From positions 42,701,524 to 42,765,523 of the forward strand of contig NC_023758.2 in assembly GCF_000499845.2 (NCBI RefSeq): a stretch of DNA of 64,000 nucleotides, in the 5' to 3' direction. The DNA is from Phaseolus vulgaris (Eukaryota; Streptophyta; Magnoliopsida; Fabales; Fabaceae). A program made the translations under genes and the position numbers. This document shows positions 24,983-36,900 of the stretch, piece by piece. Within the stretch, counting starts at the first letter, position 1, and each line of letters opens with the position of its first letter. The notes beneath the pieces are model-generated. The model did no database searches. It worked only from the letters and a program-made list of their open reading frames with translations, and had not been told where the DNA came from.

Positions 24983-25666
24983 CTAGAGAGCGGATCTGGA
25001 TCCGGATCCGGATCCAGCGCGCTCCGAAACTGGCCGGGCCTGATCCAAGCCATAGCGGCAGTGGTTCCTAACGGCCCAAATCTGGTAGGGCGCGGTGTCG
25101 AGAGCGAGCCACTGCTCCACCTCAAACTCATCCTTAGCACAAGTTGCGTGGGGCCCGGTGGAGGTGACTTCGACGTAGTTAAGGTACCAGCCGTGGTGCG
25201 AACCGGATCCGTCAGAAGTAACGTTGACGGCACAAACGGCTCCTTCAAGACAGGGTCCCGTTCCGCTGAAGATGTCGAGGTTGCCGCGCTCGAAGTAATT
25301 GTGACTCTTTCCCATCAAACCGCCCCACGCTTCGAGGTTTTTAATGTAGATGTAGTAGCCGAACTTGTCGTACAACTTGATCCCGATCTTGGAGTCCGTT
25401 CCGCCCTTAACCACCGATCCGGTTCTAATGTACGCCGTGTAGACGCAATCGTCATCCTGCATTCAATTCAACTTCCAAGCTGAGTAACAGTGAGGCACAG
25501 ATTAACGAGATCGTGAAAGTTATATATGAATAATTGCAGTATTTAATCTTACCGATCTAACGGTTCCTGCGATGCATAGTGAAAGGAGAAAGAGGATGGA
25601 GAGAGAGAGTGTTGAAGGTCCCATTTTCTGCATTCCTCGGAGTGGTGAAGAACCAAGTGTTGCCAT
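24983..25666 (-). CDS. Secreted PLAT/LH2-domain protein (PLAT1-like)
   Basis: Two exons on the minus strand, 25666-25553 and 25456-24983, with a GT-AG intron. The longest form has 195 residues. PLAT-plant-stress proteins are small single-domain proteins of the ER/secretory pathway that promote stress tolerance. Seen here: an N-terminal hydrophobic signal (LSLSILFLLSLCIAGTVRS) encoded by exon 1, then DDDCVYTAYIRTG, SKIGIKLYDKFG, AWGGLMG, NYFERGNLDIFSG, SDGSGSHHGWYLNYVEV and FEVEQWLALDTAPY, all hallmark blocks of this family. Conserved Cys residues are present. A TATAAAT lies only about 9 bases before the first ATG, so translation may really start at the ATG at 25633 or 25624; the latter would give a 24-residue signal peptide. 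The C-terminal tail (ERAGSGSGSRSAL) is unusual and derives from GGATCC-type repeats. Confidence 0.93.
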
Positions 25667-25674
25667 TGATAATG

Positions 25675-25681
25675 ATTTATA
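25675..25681 (-). promoter_or_regulatory. TATA box of the PLAT-like gene
   Basis: TATAAAT on the minus strand. Transcription would be expected to start about 30 bases further on, near 25650. That is inside the longest possible reading frame and argues for a start codon at 25633 or 25624. Confidence 0.55.
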
Positions 25682-28600
25682 GAGGGAGCCATCAGGGACA
25701 CCTGCTTCATCATTCTCTCCATAAGGATAATATTGTTAAAATATTATCACATTGAATTGTTAAAAAAAAAAAAAAAAAAACTTAATAACCTTTTCCTCCT
25801 ATTATTTACTTTGTTAAATACCATCTTTCTATCAATAGAAAGGGTTGAATAAAGTTCTTTTCTATTAATAAAAAGGTTTGATCAAGTTTTAATTCTGTTT
25901 CTGAATTTAAAATATGTAATGCCATCTTTCTCGTTCTAAAATTATTATTATTAATTTTATAAATTATCATTGATAGATCGTACGACTTTGAAAACGATTT
26001 TATAGGTATTTGAATTAAAAATGATCACATTGTTATGTTTTACAAAATTAAAATATTTAAATGAACCTTTATTAATAATGGAATCAGATTGAAGATAAAT
26101 AACTAAATTATACAACTGAAAAAGTAATTAAAAATATTATAATATATATTTTATACAATAAAATCAACACCATTTTTAACACATCGATCTATTTTACCAT
26201 ATTTTTATTAGTAAAACTTTATTAAAACTATTAAATTTGAAAAAAAATAATCGTATTATATGTAGAGAGAGAGAGAAAAAAAAGTTTTATTAATTTTAAA
26301 ATAAATTAAATCCAAATATAAATAAGTTGAGAAAAATTGAACTCTTGAAATTTGAATTTGATTTGTAAAACAAAACACCCCTACTTTTACTATAAATTTT
26401 GGACTTATTTATTAAAAAATTAACTTTTAGTTTAGTTATTTATGATAATTATTTTTACTTTAAATATTTTTAAAATGCTTTTAATTTTTATCAGTGTAGC
26501 CTTTAATAATAATTTAAACGCAAGAGAATTATTTACTAATTATGATATTATATTAACAAATATTATGATGCGGTAACATTAAATAGAAAAGTAATAATAG
26601 CAAGTAAGATAATAACAATTATAGTGACAAGTGGTGAGGTTAATAATAGTCATAATATTGTAATAGTTACACGAATTTTATTCTTAAAAAATCAATAAAA
26701 AGATTGGTTTGTAATTAAATCCAAATGTATATTTATTGGAAATAATTAGTTTGGATTATAGATCTAAATCTAAATAATTGGATTAAATTTTAAATTCAAA
26801 TTCATATTCATATTTTTTTTATAATTGTGGAATCTTTCATATTTTATAAAATGTCTGATTAATTAATAATCTGAAAGCACAAACAATTATTTTTTTTTAT
26901 CTTAAATTCGTAATAATTGTAAAATTGAATTAGGTGAAATATACATAGAAGATAAATTCTCAAATCATATTTTATTTTTTTTAATCTTTATTTTTTTTAA
27001 AATGTTTATTCACTTATATAGTGAGTTTTATATGAATAATTATCTTATCTGATTGCACCCATTATTTTATTATTCATTTGGAAGGTTTCAGAAAATAAAT
27101 CAAAATTTTAACAATCAAACATATTTTTATGCCTAGTTTTGAGTTAACTATTTTTTATCTTTTATTAAATATTAACACTATAAATTAAAAATGAATCAAG
27201 AATAATTTAAGAAGATTAAGCCCAGAGAGACAACGCTTATTCTTAAGAAAATATTTATATTAAAACAGATTGGAATTTATCGCATAAAAATGTAATTTTC
27301 AAGAGATCGTACAGATCTAAAGATATAAAAGTGTATCTTTTTAATTTAAATAATTTAAATCTGGAAGTATGTGATATATTATTTTAACGCTCAAATTAGT
27401 TTTTTTTATGTAATTAAATTAACATTGAAATATTCCTGGTATCTCTGAAAATTTCATAGAATAATAAAATAACACATGCCGCACACGATTACAAAATATA
27501 ATTATTTGTCCTTACAAATAAGAATAATAGAATAACACACGCCACACGATTTCACTTTCTTAGTCCCTACATCACGGATACTGTTACAAATATCTATTGT
27601 TGCTTTAATAAAAGGAATCCAACAATAGAATTTAATACTAAAAAACATAAGGATTTATAAAAATATTAAATAATATAAAATTTAATGATAAATTTACCTA
27701 TATTAGTTTGTATGTTTTTAAATACACAACTAAAAAAATGTATTATAAAAAATTACTTTATTGAAGTAGATATATTAAATTAAAAGTGTCATTACATCAC
27801 ACATATATATATATAATAAAATTTTAACATTATTATATAGTACTTTATATAATTAAATAATAGACGATAAAAAAAAAGTAATAGAATACAAAATTTAATA
27901 TCCCCTTGGTTAACACAAGTTTTCCGCGTGAAGAACTTTACTCCCACCCTTGTTCTTGTTAATTATATTGCTTTTATAAATCTTGTTATCGAAGAATGTT
28001 AGTTATAATTGCCAACATCCACCATCCTCCACGTGTTTTGTGTTACTAAGTGTGAGAACAAATTTAAAGTGGGAAATCGTAAATGATTCAAATTTATATT
28101 AATTTTAAAATTTAATTTATTTAATTAATTTTAGATTGGATATAAATTGAATATTTTTTTGATTTTAAAAAATTAAAATTAATGTTCATAATCATTTCAA
28201 GTTATAAAATGATAGATCATGTCAATTTTACTAAGATAGGATTAAGTTAGGTTTAGGTTGAGTTTAGTTAACTTGAACATAGTTCGAGTTAACTCAACTA
28301 GAACATAAATTAAGTTAAGTTAGTCTAAGAGAAATATTTAACTTGAACAAAGATCGAGTGAAGTCAATGCATGTTTAAGTCAAATTAATTCAATATGAAT
28401 TCATGTCGAATTGATCCAAATCTAAATTGAGTTCAGTCAAGTTAATTGAGACTCAAGTTAGCTTAGATCTAAGTTAAATTGAATACACTTGAATCCATTC
28501 AAAATTGAGTAACTCAAACTTAAATCTAATCAAATCAGTTAGTTTCAAATCAAACTAAGTAGACCTTAATTAAGGTCAAATAAAATATATACAAATCCAC

Positions 28601-29139
28601 ATAAAGTCGAATGAAATAACAACAAAATTAAAATTTGAAAATATTGTCACAATAAGATATCACAAATTTATAAAAAATTAGACAACGTTGTTTTTTTTTT
28701 GGAAAAAGAGAGATTATCAATAATTGTTCGCTAATTATTTGTGTTAAAACCGACGGGCATCATGATTATATGCTTGTATTTCTAATTTCCTATTTTAGAT
28801 TTTATTTTATCGAACATGGCGTAGCTGGGGAGAAAAGAAAGGAAAAAAAAAATAAATGTAAAAGTGTCGTGATAAAAAAATAATACAATTATAAAGTAAA
28901 GAAATATCATTGAAAACCTATTTTTTTTTACACTCATGTGAACCTCGATACTATTATTTCAATAACTTTTTATATTATTTAAATTTAGATTGGAAAATAT
29001 TACTTTTATATCTGAATGCAAGGTTTTAGTGAATATATAAGTACTTTTGTAAATTTACTTTTTCCTGTGTATATATATTTTTGTTAAACAATCACATCAA
29101 ATACAACACCCTAGTTGTCATATATATTTTGTCAAAAAT
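25682..29139. other. Intergenic, no gene recognised
   Basis: Very AT-rich. A run of A at about 25761-25780 and a GA run at about 26262-26278 are simple repeats. At about 28240-28570 variants of AGTTAACTTGAACATAG and AACTCAA recur in both orientations, a low-complexity or old repeat stretch. No coding sequence seen. Confidence 0.45.
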
Positions 29140-29438
29140 AAATTTCTAACATTTTGCGTGTATTTTTATTATGGATTTTTTTTTATTATAAATGTTAATA
29201 TTTATTGTGTTCATACTGTTATTAAAATATTATAATTCATTTTAATATGAAAATGTTGATTTGACAACTGTATTTAACTCTACAATCTAATTAATATTAA
29301 TATTTTAATTATGTATAAAAATTCATAATTTTATTGATTGTAAAAAAAAAATAACTTTTTGTATTTTGTGTGTATTTTCATTAAGGTTTTTTTTATTGTA
29401 AATATTAATATTTATTATGATGATAGGGTAAAACAAAG

Positions 29439-30673
29439 GGTAAATTTCCTATTTAGCACTATTTACACTTTTATTTCTTTATGTAGCACCATTTACACTT
29501 TTATTTTCCTATTTAGCATCATTTTGTTTTTATTTCTCTATCTAGCACCCTTTTGTTTTTATTTCCCTGTCTAACACCCTTTTATTTTTTATTTCCTATC
29601 TAGCATCATTTCAAAAATAAATAAATAAATAATACATTATTATTTTTTTATAATTTTAATTTTGAATGCATTAAAAAATAAATATTTGTAATGTTTAAAA
29701 TAGTTAGAAATATAATTAATGAATAAATAAATGAGTTTTTACAAAATAAAAATGTAATAAATTTAAAATGTTTAGTTGAAAATTATTTTTTTAAAAATGA
29801 AAAAATTAAAAATTAAACTCTATAACAACATAAAAGTTGAATCTATAAATATAAATTAGTATTTATTTTTATTATTATTATTAAAAGCTTTCATGTTAGA
29901 CATCACTATGCTACTCAGCTAGCCTGACACCTCAAGTAACAACAATCATTTGTCATCACACGAAAAAAATATTATTAGAAAAATAAATACAAAAATACAA
30001 AAATATGGGGGACTAGACCAACAACCATAACGAAAATGATACATAGGTAGATTATACCTATTAATAAAGAATTTTAAAAACAAACTAGATGAAAACCTAT
30101 TATACCAATGAAAAGATTCTCTATGAATAAATCCTAAATTAACCGACTTATCAGCACATGCATTCCCTTGACGAAAAATATGAGTAACCATAAACCTGAT
30201 TTTTGTCATTGTGTGTGCACACATAATTATTACTAATTGTCTTTGTTTTTTTTATAATTATGTCATGTATTTTTTACTTGAAATTAACATGATTACATCA
30301 TCAATAATAATAAAAATAAATACTAATTTATGTTTATAAATTCAACTTTTATTTTGTTGTAGACTTTAATTTTTTATTTTCTTTATTCTTAAAAAAAATA
30401 AACTAAACATTTTAAATTTATTAATTTTTTATTTTTATTTTGTAAAAACTCATTTCTTTATTCATTAATTATATTTCTAACTATTTTAAACATTAAATAA
30501 TTTTTTTTAATGCATTCAATTTTTGTTTTTTTAATTTATTAATTTTTATTTATTTTAGAATGATGCTAGATAGGGAAATAAAAACAAAAGGATGCTAGAT
30601 AGGTAAATAAAAACAAAAAGATGCTAGATGAAGAAATAAAAGTGCAAATGATGTTAAATAGAGAATTTACTAG
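29439..30673. mobile_element. Foldback element with long inverted arms
   Basis: About 1.24 kb. The left arm (29439 to about 29882) and right arm (about 30302 to 30673) are reverse complements over some 370-440 bases. The outer part of each arm is itself a tandem array of about 30-bp units (TTTTATTTCCCTATCTAGCA), six on the left and four on the right. The inner arm part shares blocks such as TTTTACAAAATAAAAAT, AATAAATGAG and ATATAAATTAGTATTTATTT. The centre holds a LINE RNase H fragment rather than a transposase. Exact ends and target duplication are unclear. Confidence 0.78.
29946..30224 (-). pseudogene. LINE RNase H-like C-terminal fragment inside the foldback element
   Basis: The minus-strand frame contains VTHIFRQGNACADKSVNLGF, then HRESFHWYNR and INRYNLPMYHFRYG. 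This is the end of the RNase H domain of plant LINE polyproteins, where the wording is usually ..REGN..ADKLAN.G. The upstream domains are missing. It has been carried between the two arms of the foldback element. Confidence 0.7.
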
Positions 30674-30850
30674 TCAAAATATTATAACTCTTTTTTAATA
30701 CGGAAATGTTTATTTGAGAACTGTATTTCATCCTATCTAAAAGTCAATAAATATTAATATTGGAATCATTTATAAAAATTCATAATTTTGTTAATTTTTT
30801 TTAAAAAAAACTTTTTGCATTTTGCGTATATATATATTGAGAAAGTGCAA

Positions 30851-31286
30851 TTCTAATTATGTATATAATAATAATAAGTGGCAATTGCAGGCTAGTCAAA
30901 GAACAACTAGGTTGTAGCTATTAGTTGTAACAAGTATGGTCTGATTTGTAGTTAACATGCTGATTACACTCAAAGCACAAATAGGGGCATGATTCTTAAT
31001 ACATACTAAAAACAGAGGGGTTAAGAAAACTAATTACGTCGAAACACTTGTTAATAGCAAGTTAACAATCTGGAAATAGAGTTGTAAGAACACCCAAGAA
31101 AGTTAACAATATGCCCACATGCGTTGTGCGCTCGTGTTTTCCACGCTGTCAGAACCCTCCTAATATCACATTCAACACCCCAAACCAAATCATCTCAATT
31201 GCATGCATGCAACAGATCCTCCAATTCCCGTAACGCACACCGCGCGGCCTCGATAACCCCTTCCGCCGGCCACTGCTTCAATCACC
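30851..31286. promoter_or_regulatory. Upstream region of the NDR1/HIN1-like gene
   Basis: GC content rises towards the gene, and CACCATGG gives a good plant start context at 31287. No definite TATA box or other motif was recognised. Confidence 0.3.
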
Positions 31287-32036
31287 ATGGAGGGGCAGGC
31301 AAAAGCCGCCGATCCCACCGTCGTCGCTTCGCTGCCGCCGCCTCCGGGTCGCAAGTCGCATGAAACGTACATCGTGCAATTCCCGAAGAACCAAGTGTAC
31401 CGCGTGCCGCCACGTGAGAATGCGTTGATTGTAGAGCAGTACCGGAACCCAGCCGCCCCGAAGAAAACGCGAGGTGCCTGCTGCCTCTGTGAGCGTCGCG
31501 TCCTTCTCACGCTCGGTCTCATCGCCGTTTCTATCATCGCCATCGTCGGCATTACGCTGGCCACGCTGTACCTTATCTTCGACCCCACGGGACCCACATT
31601 TAGCGTCTCGAATTTGATTGTGAAGAGCGGCGGCGCCGACAGGAACTCGCGGCCGCAGTACAAGGTTTCTTTGATAGTGAATAACCCAAACGAGAGGCTG
31701 GGGATCCAGTACGAGGCCGGCGAGGTGTCGCTGCTGTTCGAGGGGACTAGGATTGCGGGGGGGAGGTTTCCAAGGTTGGATCAGTGTCGAGAAGAGTCAA
31801 GCGCGGTGGTAGCTAACTTGAGTGGACCCGGTGGACTGTTTCGCTGGGTAAGCAGCAGTGGGGACGGACCTGTGGCTTTGGAATTGGAGATGAACCTCGC
31901 CGTCAGAATCAGAACCGCCGGAATCGAAACCTGGCTTATGACCTCCAATGTCTTCTGCCACTTCATGGTCACCGGTCTCAGGAGCAATACTCGAATCTTG
32001 TCACAGGAATGTGATGCCGATTTCAAAGAATATTAA
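31287..32036 (+). CDS. NDR1/HIN1-like (LEA_2 family) membrane protein
   Basis: Single-exon protein of 249 residues. NHL proteins are plasma-membrane anchored proteins with an extracellular LEA_2 domain, several involved in pathogen responses. Seen here: a Pro-rich N-terminus with the YIVQFPKNQVYRVPPRENA block typical of the NHL13-type subgroup, a Cys-rich basic stretch (CCLCERR) before one long hydrophobic segment at residues 71-98, then a LEA_2-like beta-rich domain containing the signature NPNERLGIQYE at about 133-143. It ends with CDADFKEY, near the usual C-terminus. Length is normal and no frame disruption is present. The coding region is markedly GC-richer than its surroundings. Subgroup assignment is by remembered similarity. 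Confidence 0.9.
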   Translation: MEGQAKAADPTVVASLPPPPGRKSHETYIVQFPKNQVYRVPPRENALIVEQYRNPAAPKKTRGACCLCERRVLLTLGLIAVSIIAIVGITLATLYLIFDPTGPTFSVSNLIVKSGGADRNSRPQYKVSLIVNNPNERLGIQYEAGEVSLLFEGTRIAGGRFPRLDQCREESSAVVANLSGPGGLFRWVSSSGDGPVALELEMNLAVRIRTAGIETWLMTSNVFCHFMVTGLRSNTRILSQECDADFKEY

Positions 32037-33610
32037 ATAATTCAATAATACTCTTTGGCTAACCGTTACAATGGATGACACTAATTTGTTGGTTCTTGGA
32101 TTCTTGCTTAATTCATCAATCTTCTTTCCCTCATCTCATTTTTCTTCTGGGTTTTTATCTTTAATTGTTGCACTGTGCAATTAAGTGATGTTGATGGTGA
32201 AAATGTCAAGATCTCATCTTCACTTATTCAGGAATTTGAGTCCAAAATTAAAGTAGATAAATAAAATATTATTAATTATATAAGTGTGTTGGTGCATGTG
32301 TGCGTAGCCACTAACAACATGGTTTAATATTTGTTTAATACATATTAATCTGAATTAAAGTATTAGTATAAACGTTAAGAATCAACCTATTGCGCGCCAC
32401 TAACAAATTTACTCCAAAACTGAACCATGGTTCCACACACCCAATCTGACCCAAGCAAGTCTGTATTCTTATTGGAAGATAAAATAAAGTCTTAAAACTT
32501 TTCAAAACAAATTATCTAGAGAAAACAAAGAAGAAATTACCTTCTAACATTTACTTGGTTACAAATATTATTTACAATTTTTAATGTGAATAATACAGCC
32601 TCGCTTTCAACTTAAAATGAATCATCATACTTTGATACTTTCATTTTTCTCTTACCTTCAAATTAAAATTTCATAATTTTTTTTTTTAATATAACATTTT
32701 TTTTTATTATTTTAATATAATATTTTATAATGAATAAAAATTATGAAATCAATATAGATAAAAAAAAGAATAAAATTTCTTGGACACTCAAAGACTAAAA
32801 AGTTACCACTCTATAATATTTTTTAAATAAAATATTACATTATAATAAAATAATAAATATTTTAGGTTTCAAGTTCTAAGTGTCAAGATCAATATTCATG
32901 AAAAAAATAGTGTAAAAAGAATATTTTTCTTCAAATTTTGTATTTGATTTTAGGCCCTTCTTTATCATTTGTCAATTTTTAAGAATGTGTCTTCTTGCAC
33001 TCCAAAAAAAAATTCCGTATATTCCATTAGTTTGGGCTGTTTTACTTCTTTTAAACATGACTTTTGGATTAGAATGTTTATATAATATATTTTTTGAAAT
33101 TCATAAAATATATTTTTGGAAAACATTTTTCAAAAAAGAATTTTTTAATAAATTTTCTGGAACGTATTAAATATGTTTCGGAATGTGCTTTCCAAAATAA
33201 AATTTTCAAAGTACGTTTTAGAAAGAGCTTTACCAAATGATGATGAATAGATAGATATTTTATTCATTTTATTTAATTGATAGGAGAAATTTTAGGGGAT
33301 GAAAGAAGAAATACCCATGTTTTAATTATAGATTGGTCTAACCTCGCATGAGGCAGCCCATTGGTAATCATTTGTGAAAGTAGACAAGAAGATTATACAT
33401 AAAAGGTAAGAGAAGAATTATTTAACATTGTGATATACAAAAACAAAAATGCTATCAATACACTTAAAATACTCTTTCACAATTTTAATAGGAGTTCTTC
33501 ATAATAGTTTTTTACACATAAAAAATACTTTTTAAATATCTCGCAGACATGAATTGAGTAAAGTTAAAAAAAATTACATAAGAGAATTACTTATTTAAAT
33601 ATTTTTTTAT
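32037..33610. other. Intergenic, no gene recognised
   Basis: 3' flank of the NHL gene, then AT-rich DNA. At about 33100-33245 words such as GAACGTATTAAAT, TTTCGGAA and TTTTCCAAAA recur, possibly a decayed small element. No gene seen. Confidence 0.4.
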
Positions 33611-33615
33611 ATAGA

Positions 33616-33993
33616 TATTACAAAATAGAACATATATGAACAAAAGAGAACATAGATAAATGAAACAAAAGAGTAAACTGAAGACAAAAGATATGACAAT
33701 GAATATATCTTCTTTCTTGTTATTCAAATCAAAACAAATAGTCTAAATATATATAAGTAGTATACTCATTCTAGGTTTAACTAAAGAGGAAAAGAATCAA
33801 TAATTAAATACTAGAATCATAACACACAAGACAAAATAAAGGTTATTCACCTCTGTAAAGAGAAACAACTGATAATTAGAAAATACACCAAATTATTCTC
33901 TTCTATAAAGAGAAATAGCTTATAATTATTAGAAAAGACACTTAATTAATATTAGGAGGATCCTTCTATATCTGGTATCCATATCCTTTAATA
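33616..33993 (-). repeat. 3' LTR of copia copy 1
   Basis: 378 bases starting TATTAAAGGATATGG and ending GTAATA on the minus strand. It contains two 50-bp-type units of the LTR minisatellite (TCTTTTCTAATTAT...CTCTTTA). Confidence 0.8.
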
Positions 33994-36900
33994 CCCCGCC
34001 ACAAGCTGAGGAGCAAATATTGATGAGACCCAACTGCTTGGAACAAATATTCTTAAAATATTGAGGACTTAAAGCTTTGGTATAAATATCAGCCAGTTGC
34101 TCTGTGGTGGAAATGAGAAGCAAATGGATGAGATCCTTCTTTAATTTTTCCCGGACCACGTGACAATCTATTTCTATATGTTTTGTACGCTCGTGAAACA
34201 CTGGATTTGCTGCAATGTATCTTGTTGAGTCATTGTCACATTATAAAAGAGATGGTTGCTCAAAAGGAACTTTGAAATCTTGAAGAAGATAAGTTAGCCA
34301 TTGAATTTCACATGTAACAGTGGCCCTGTATTCAGCTTCACAAGAACTCTTTGATTCCCAAGATATGAGAGAATTCCCAAGATACACACTAAAACCAGTA
34401 ACTTATTGTCTTGAATCACTACAGGTGCCCCAATCACTATCACAAAAGGCTTTCAGATGAACAGAGGTAGTGGAAGAGAAAAATAGACCAAGACTTGGAG
34501 CTCCTTTGATATATAATTCTAATCGCTACCTTATAGTGAGCAATTGTAGGCTTAGCAAGAAATTGAGAAAGTTGTTGCACAGAAAATGTTATGTCAGGTC
34601 GGGTATTAGTGAGATACACAAGTTTTCCAATCAATCTTCTGTAGGCTTGAATATCTGTGAAAGGAACACTTCCAGTATAAGAGAATTTCTCATGATTATC
34701 AATAGGAGTGGGTGCAGGTTTGCAGGCTAAAAGACCTGCATCTGTTAATAATTTCAATGCATATTTCTTTTGATTTACCATTATTCCTGTCTTACTTCTT
34801 GCTACTTCTAGACCAAGAAAATATTTTAAATTCCCAAGATCTTTAATCTTGAATGTCTGATTCAAGGCTTGTTTGATTCGAGCAATCTCTTCTTTATCAT
34901 TTCCTGTCAATATTATATCATCCACATATACCAATAATGCTGTAAAAGATCCTTCAGAATAATTAATGAACAATGAATGATCATTCATAGATTGAGTATA
35001 TCCCATAGAAAGCAAAAATGATGACAGTTTGACAAACCATTCTCTGCTAGCTTGCTTAAGACCATATAAAACCTTTTTTAGTTTACAAACTTTTCCTGCT
35101 GGAATAGAAGTCAATCCAGGAGGAGCAACCATATATACATCTTCTTTCAAATCTCCATGTAAAAAGGCATTATTTATGTCTAATTGTTTCAATTCCCAAT
35201 TATAAATAGAAGTTAAAGAAAGAAGCAACCCATCTTTGCTACTGAGAGAAAGTATCAAGGTAGTCAATGCCTTCTTTTTGTGTATATCTCTTTGCCACTA
35301 ACCTTGCTTTATACTTTTCAATTGTCCCACCAACCTTATATTTTATTTTGAATACCCATTTGCAACCTATGACAGCTTTGTTCTTAGGCAGAAGAGCAGT
35401 CTCCCAAGTTTGATTTGACTCTAAAGCAGATATCTCACATTGTATAACTTTTCTCCAACAGTCATGCTTCACAGTTTCAGAATAAGTGTTTGGCTCAACA
35501 TGTGAAGAAAGAGACATAACAAAAGATTTGTAAGAAGGAGATAAATTGCTATAAGACAAAACAAAATTCAAAGGATATTTAACTCTTGAAGATGTACTGG
35601 AAACATTAAGATTACAATGATAATCCTTTAAATACTCAGGTGGTCTTTTTATTCTTGTGCTCATTCGGACAAATGGATCTGATTCAGAACTTTGTTCTAT
35701 ATCATGATTTTCATTGAGGTTTTGGTCTATATGGGAACAATCTACGTCTGAAACCTCAATTTGCGACTCACAATTATTATCACTGCTATTTTCAACATTA
35801 TCACAAGGTGTATTATCACAAGGTGCAATAATGACTTGTGATGGCTGACTTAAGACAAATTGATCTTCAACAAACAAAATTTGATCATCAATATCGAGAC
35901 TGTTAGTTTCATTACTAGTATCTTGAACCCTTTGGTATGGAAAAACATGTTCATAAAAGACAACATCCCTAGACACAAAAATTTCTCTTGATTGATTATT
36001 CAACAAAATATATCCTTTTGTCCCCCTTGGATAACCAATAAAAACACATTTTGATGCTCTTGGATCAAATTTTCTTCTATTTGTTGACAAAGTGCTAGCA
36101 TAACATAAAGAAACAAACACCTTTAATCCATTAAAATCTGCATCAGTTTTGAAAAGTATTTCATGAAGAGAAGAATAGTTTAAAACAAGTGTGGGAAGCA
36201 TGTTTATAATATGCGCAGCATGTATCACAGAATATGACCAATAAATTTTGGGTAAATGAGATTGTATCATAAGAGTTCTTGCTACATCTAATAAATGACC
36301 ATGTTTCCTTTCAACTATACTATTTTGTTGTGGAGTATTAACACATGATGTTTGATGAATTATTCTTTTACTGACAAAAAAAATAGTTATGAAAAACTCA
36401 GTTTCATTATCACTTCTTATTATTTTTATTGTTGTCTCAAACTGTGTTTGAACAAAAATAACGTTCCAAAACCTTAACAACTTCAGATTTTTGTTTCAAA
36501 AGAAAAATTCATGTGTACCTCGAATAGTCATCAACTATGGTCAAGAAATATTTATGGCCATGAATTGATGGTATTGAGTATGGTCCCCAAATATCTACAT
36601 GAATCAAATCAAAACATTTTTTTGATTTAGATGTACTAAATAGGAAAAGAAAGTTTTTTTTGCTTTGCAAAATGACAAACATCACAAACAAAAGATTTGT
36701 TATATTTAACAAAAAGAAATTTATTCTTGATAACATCAATACATTTATTTGAAATATGACCTAATCGAAAATTCCAAAGGGTTTTTAGATCACTAGCACT
36801 GACATTAACAGTATTGATGATGTGTGTAGATTCAAGGGGTTTAATTTGAAATTTCTGGTAAGATGGGATCCTGGGTATATAAAGTCTATCTTGCATCTTA

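Larger units (their letters stand above)
29140..30850. repeat. Old tandem repeat of about 215 bp, split by a foldback insertion
   Basis: The unit ACATTTTGCGTGTATTTT ... TAAATGTTAATATTTATT ... AAAATATTATAA ... GACAACTGTATTT ... AAAATTCATAATTTT begins near 29150 and starts again near 29360. The second unit is broken at about 29435 and resumes at about 30674 with AAAATATTATAACTC, GAGAACTGTATTT and AAAATTCATAATTTT. It is followed by a third TTTTGCATTTTGCGTATA. The inserted piece is the foldback element. Confidence 0.65.

Noticed and set aside
25061..25483. 140-codon plus-strand frame
   Set aside because: Antisense to the PLAT coding exon, whose frame has clear family motifs.
31190..31663. 157-codon minus-strand frame
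   Set aside because: Antisense shadow of the GC-rich NHL gene.
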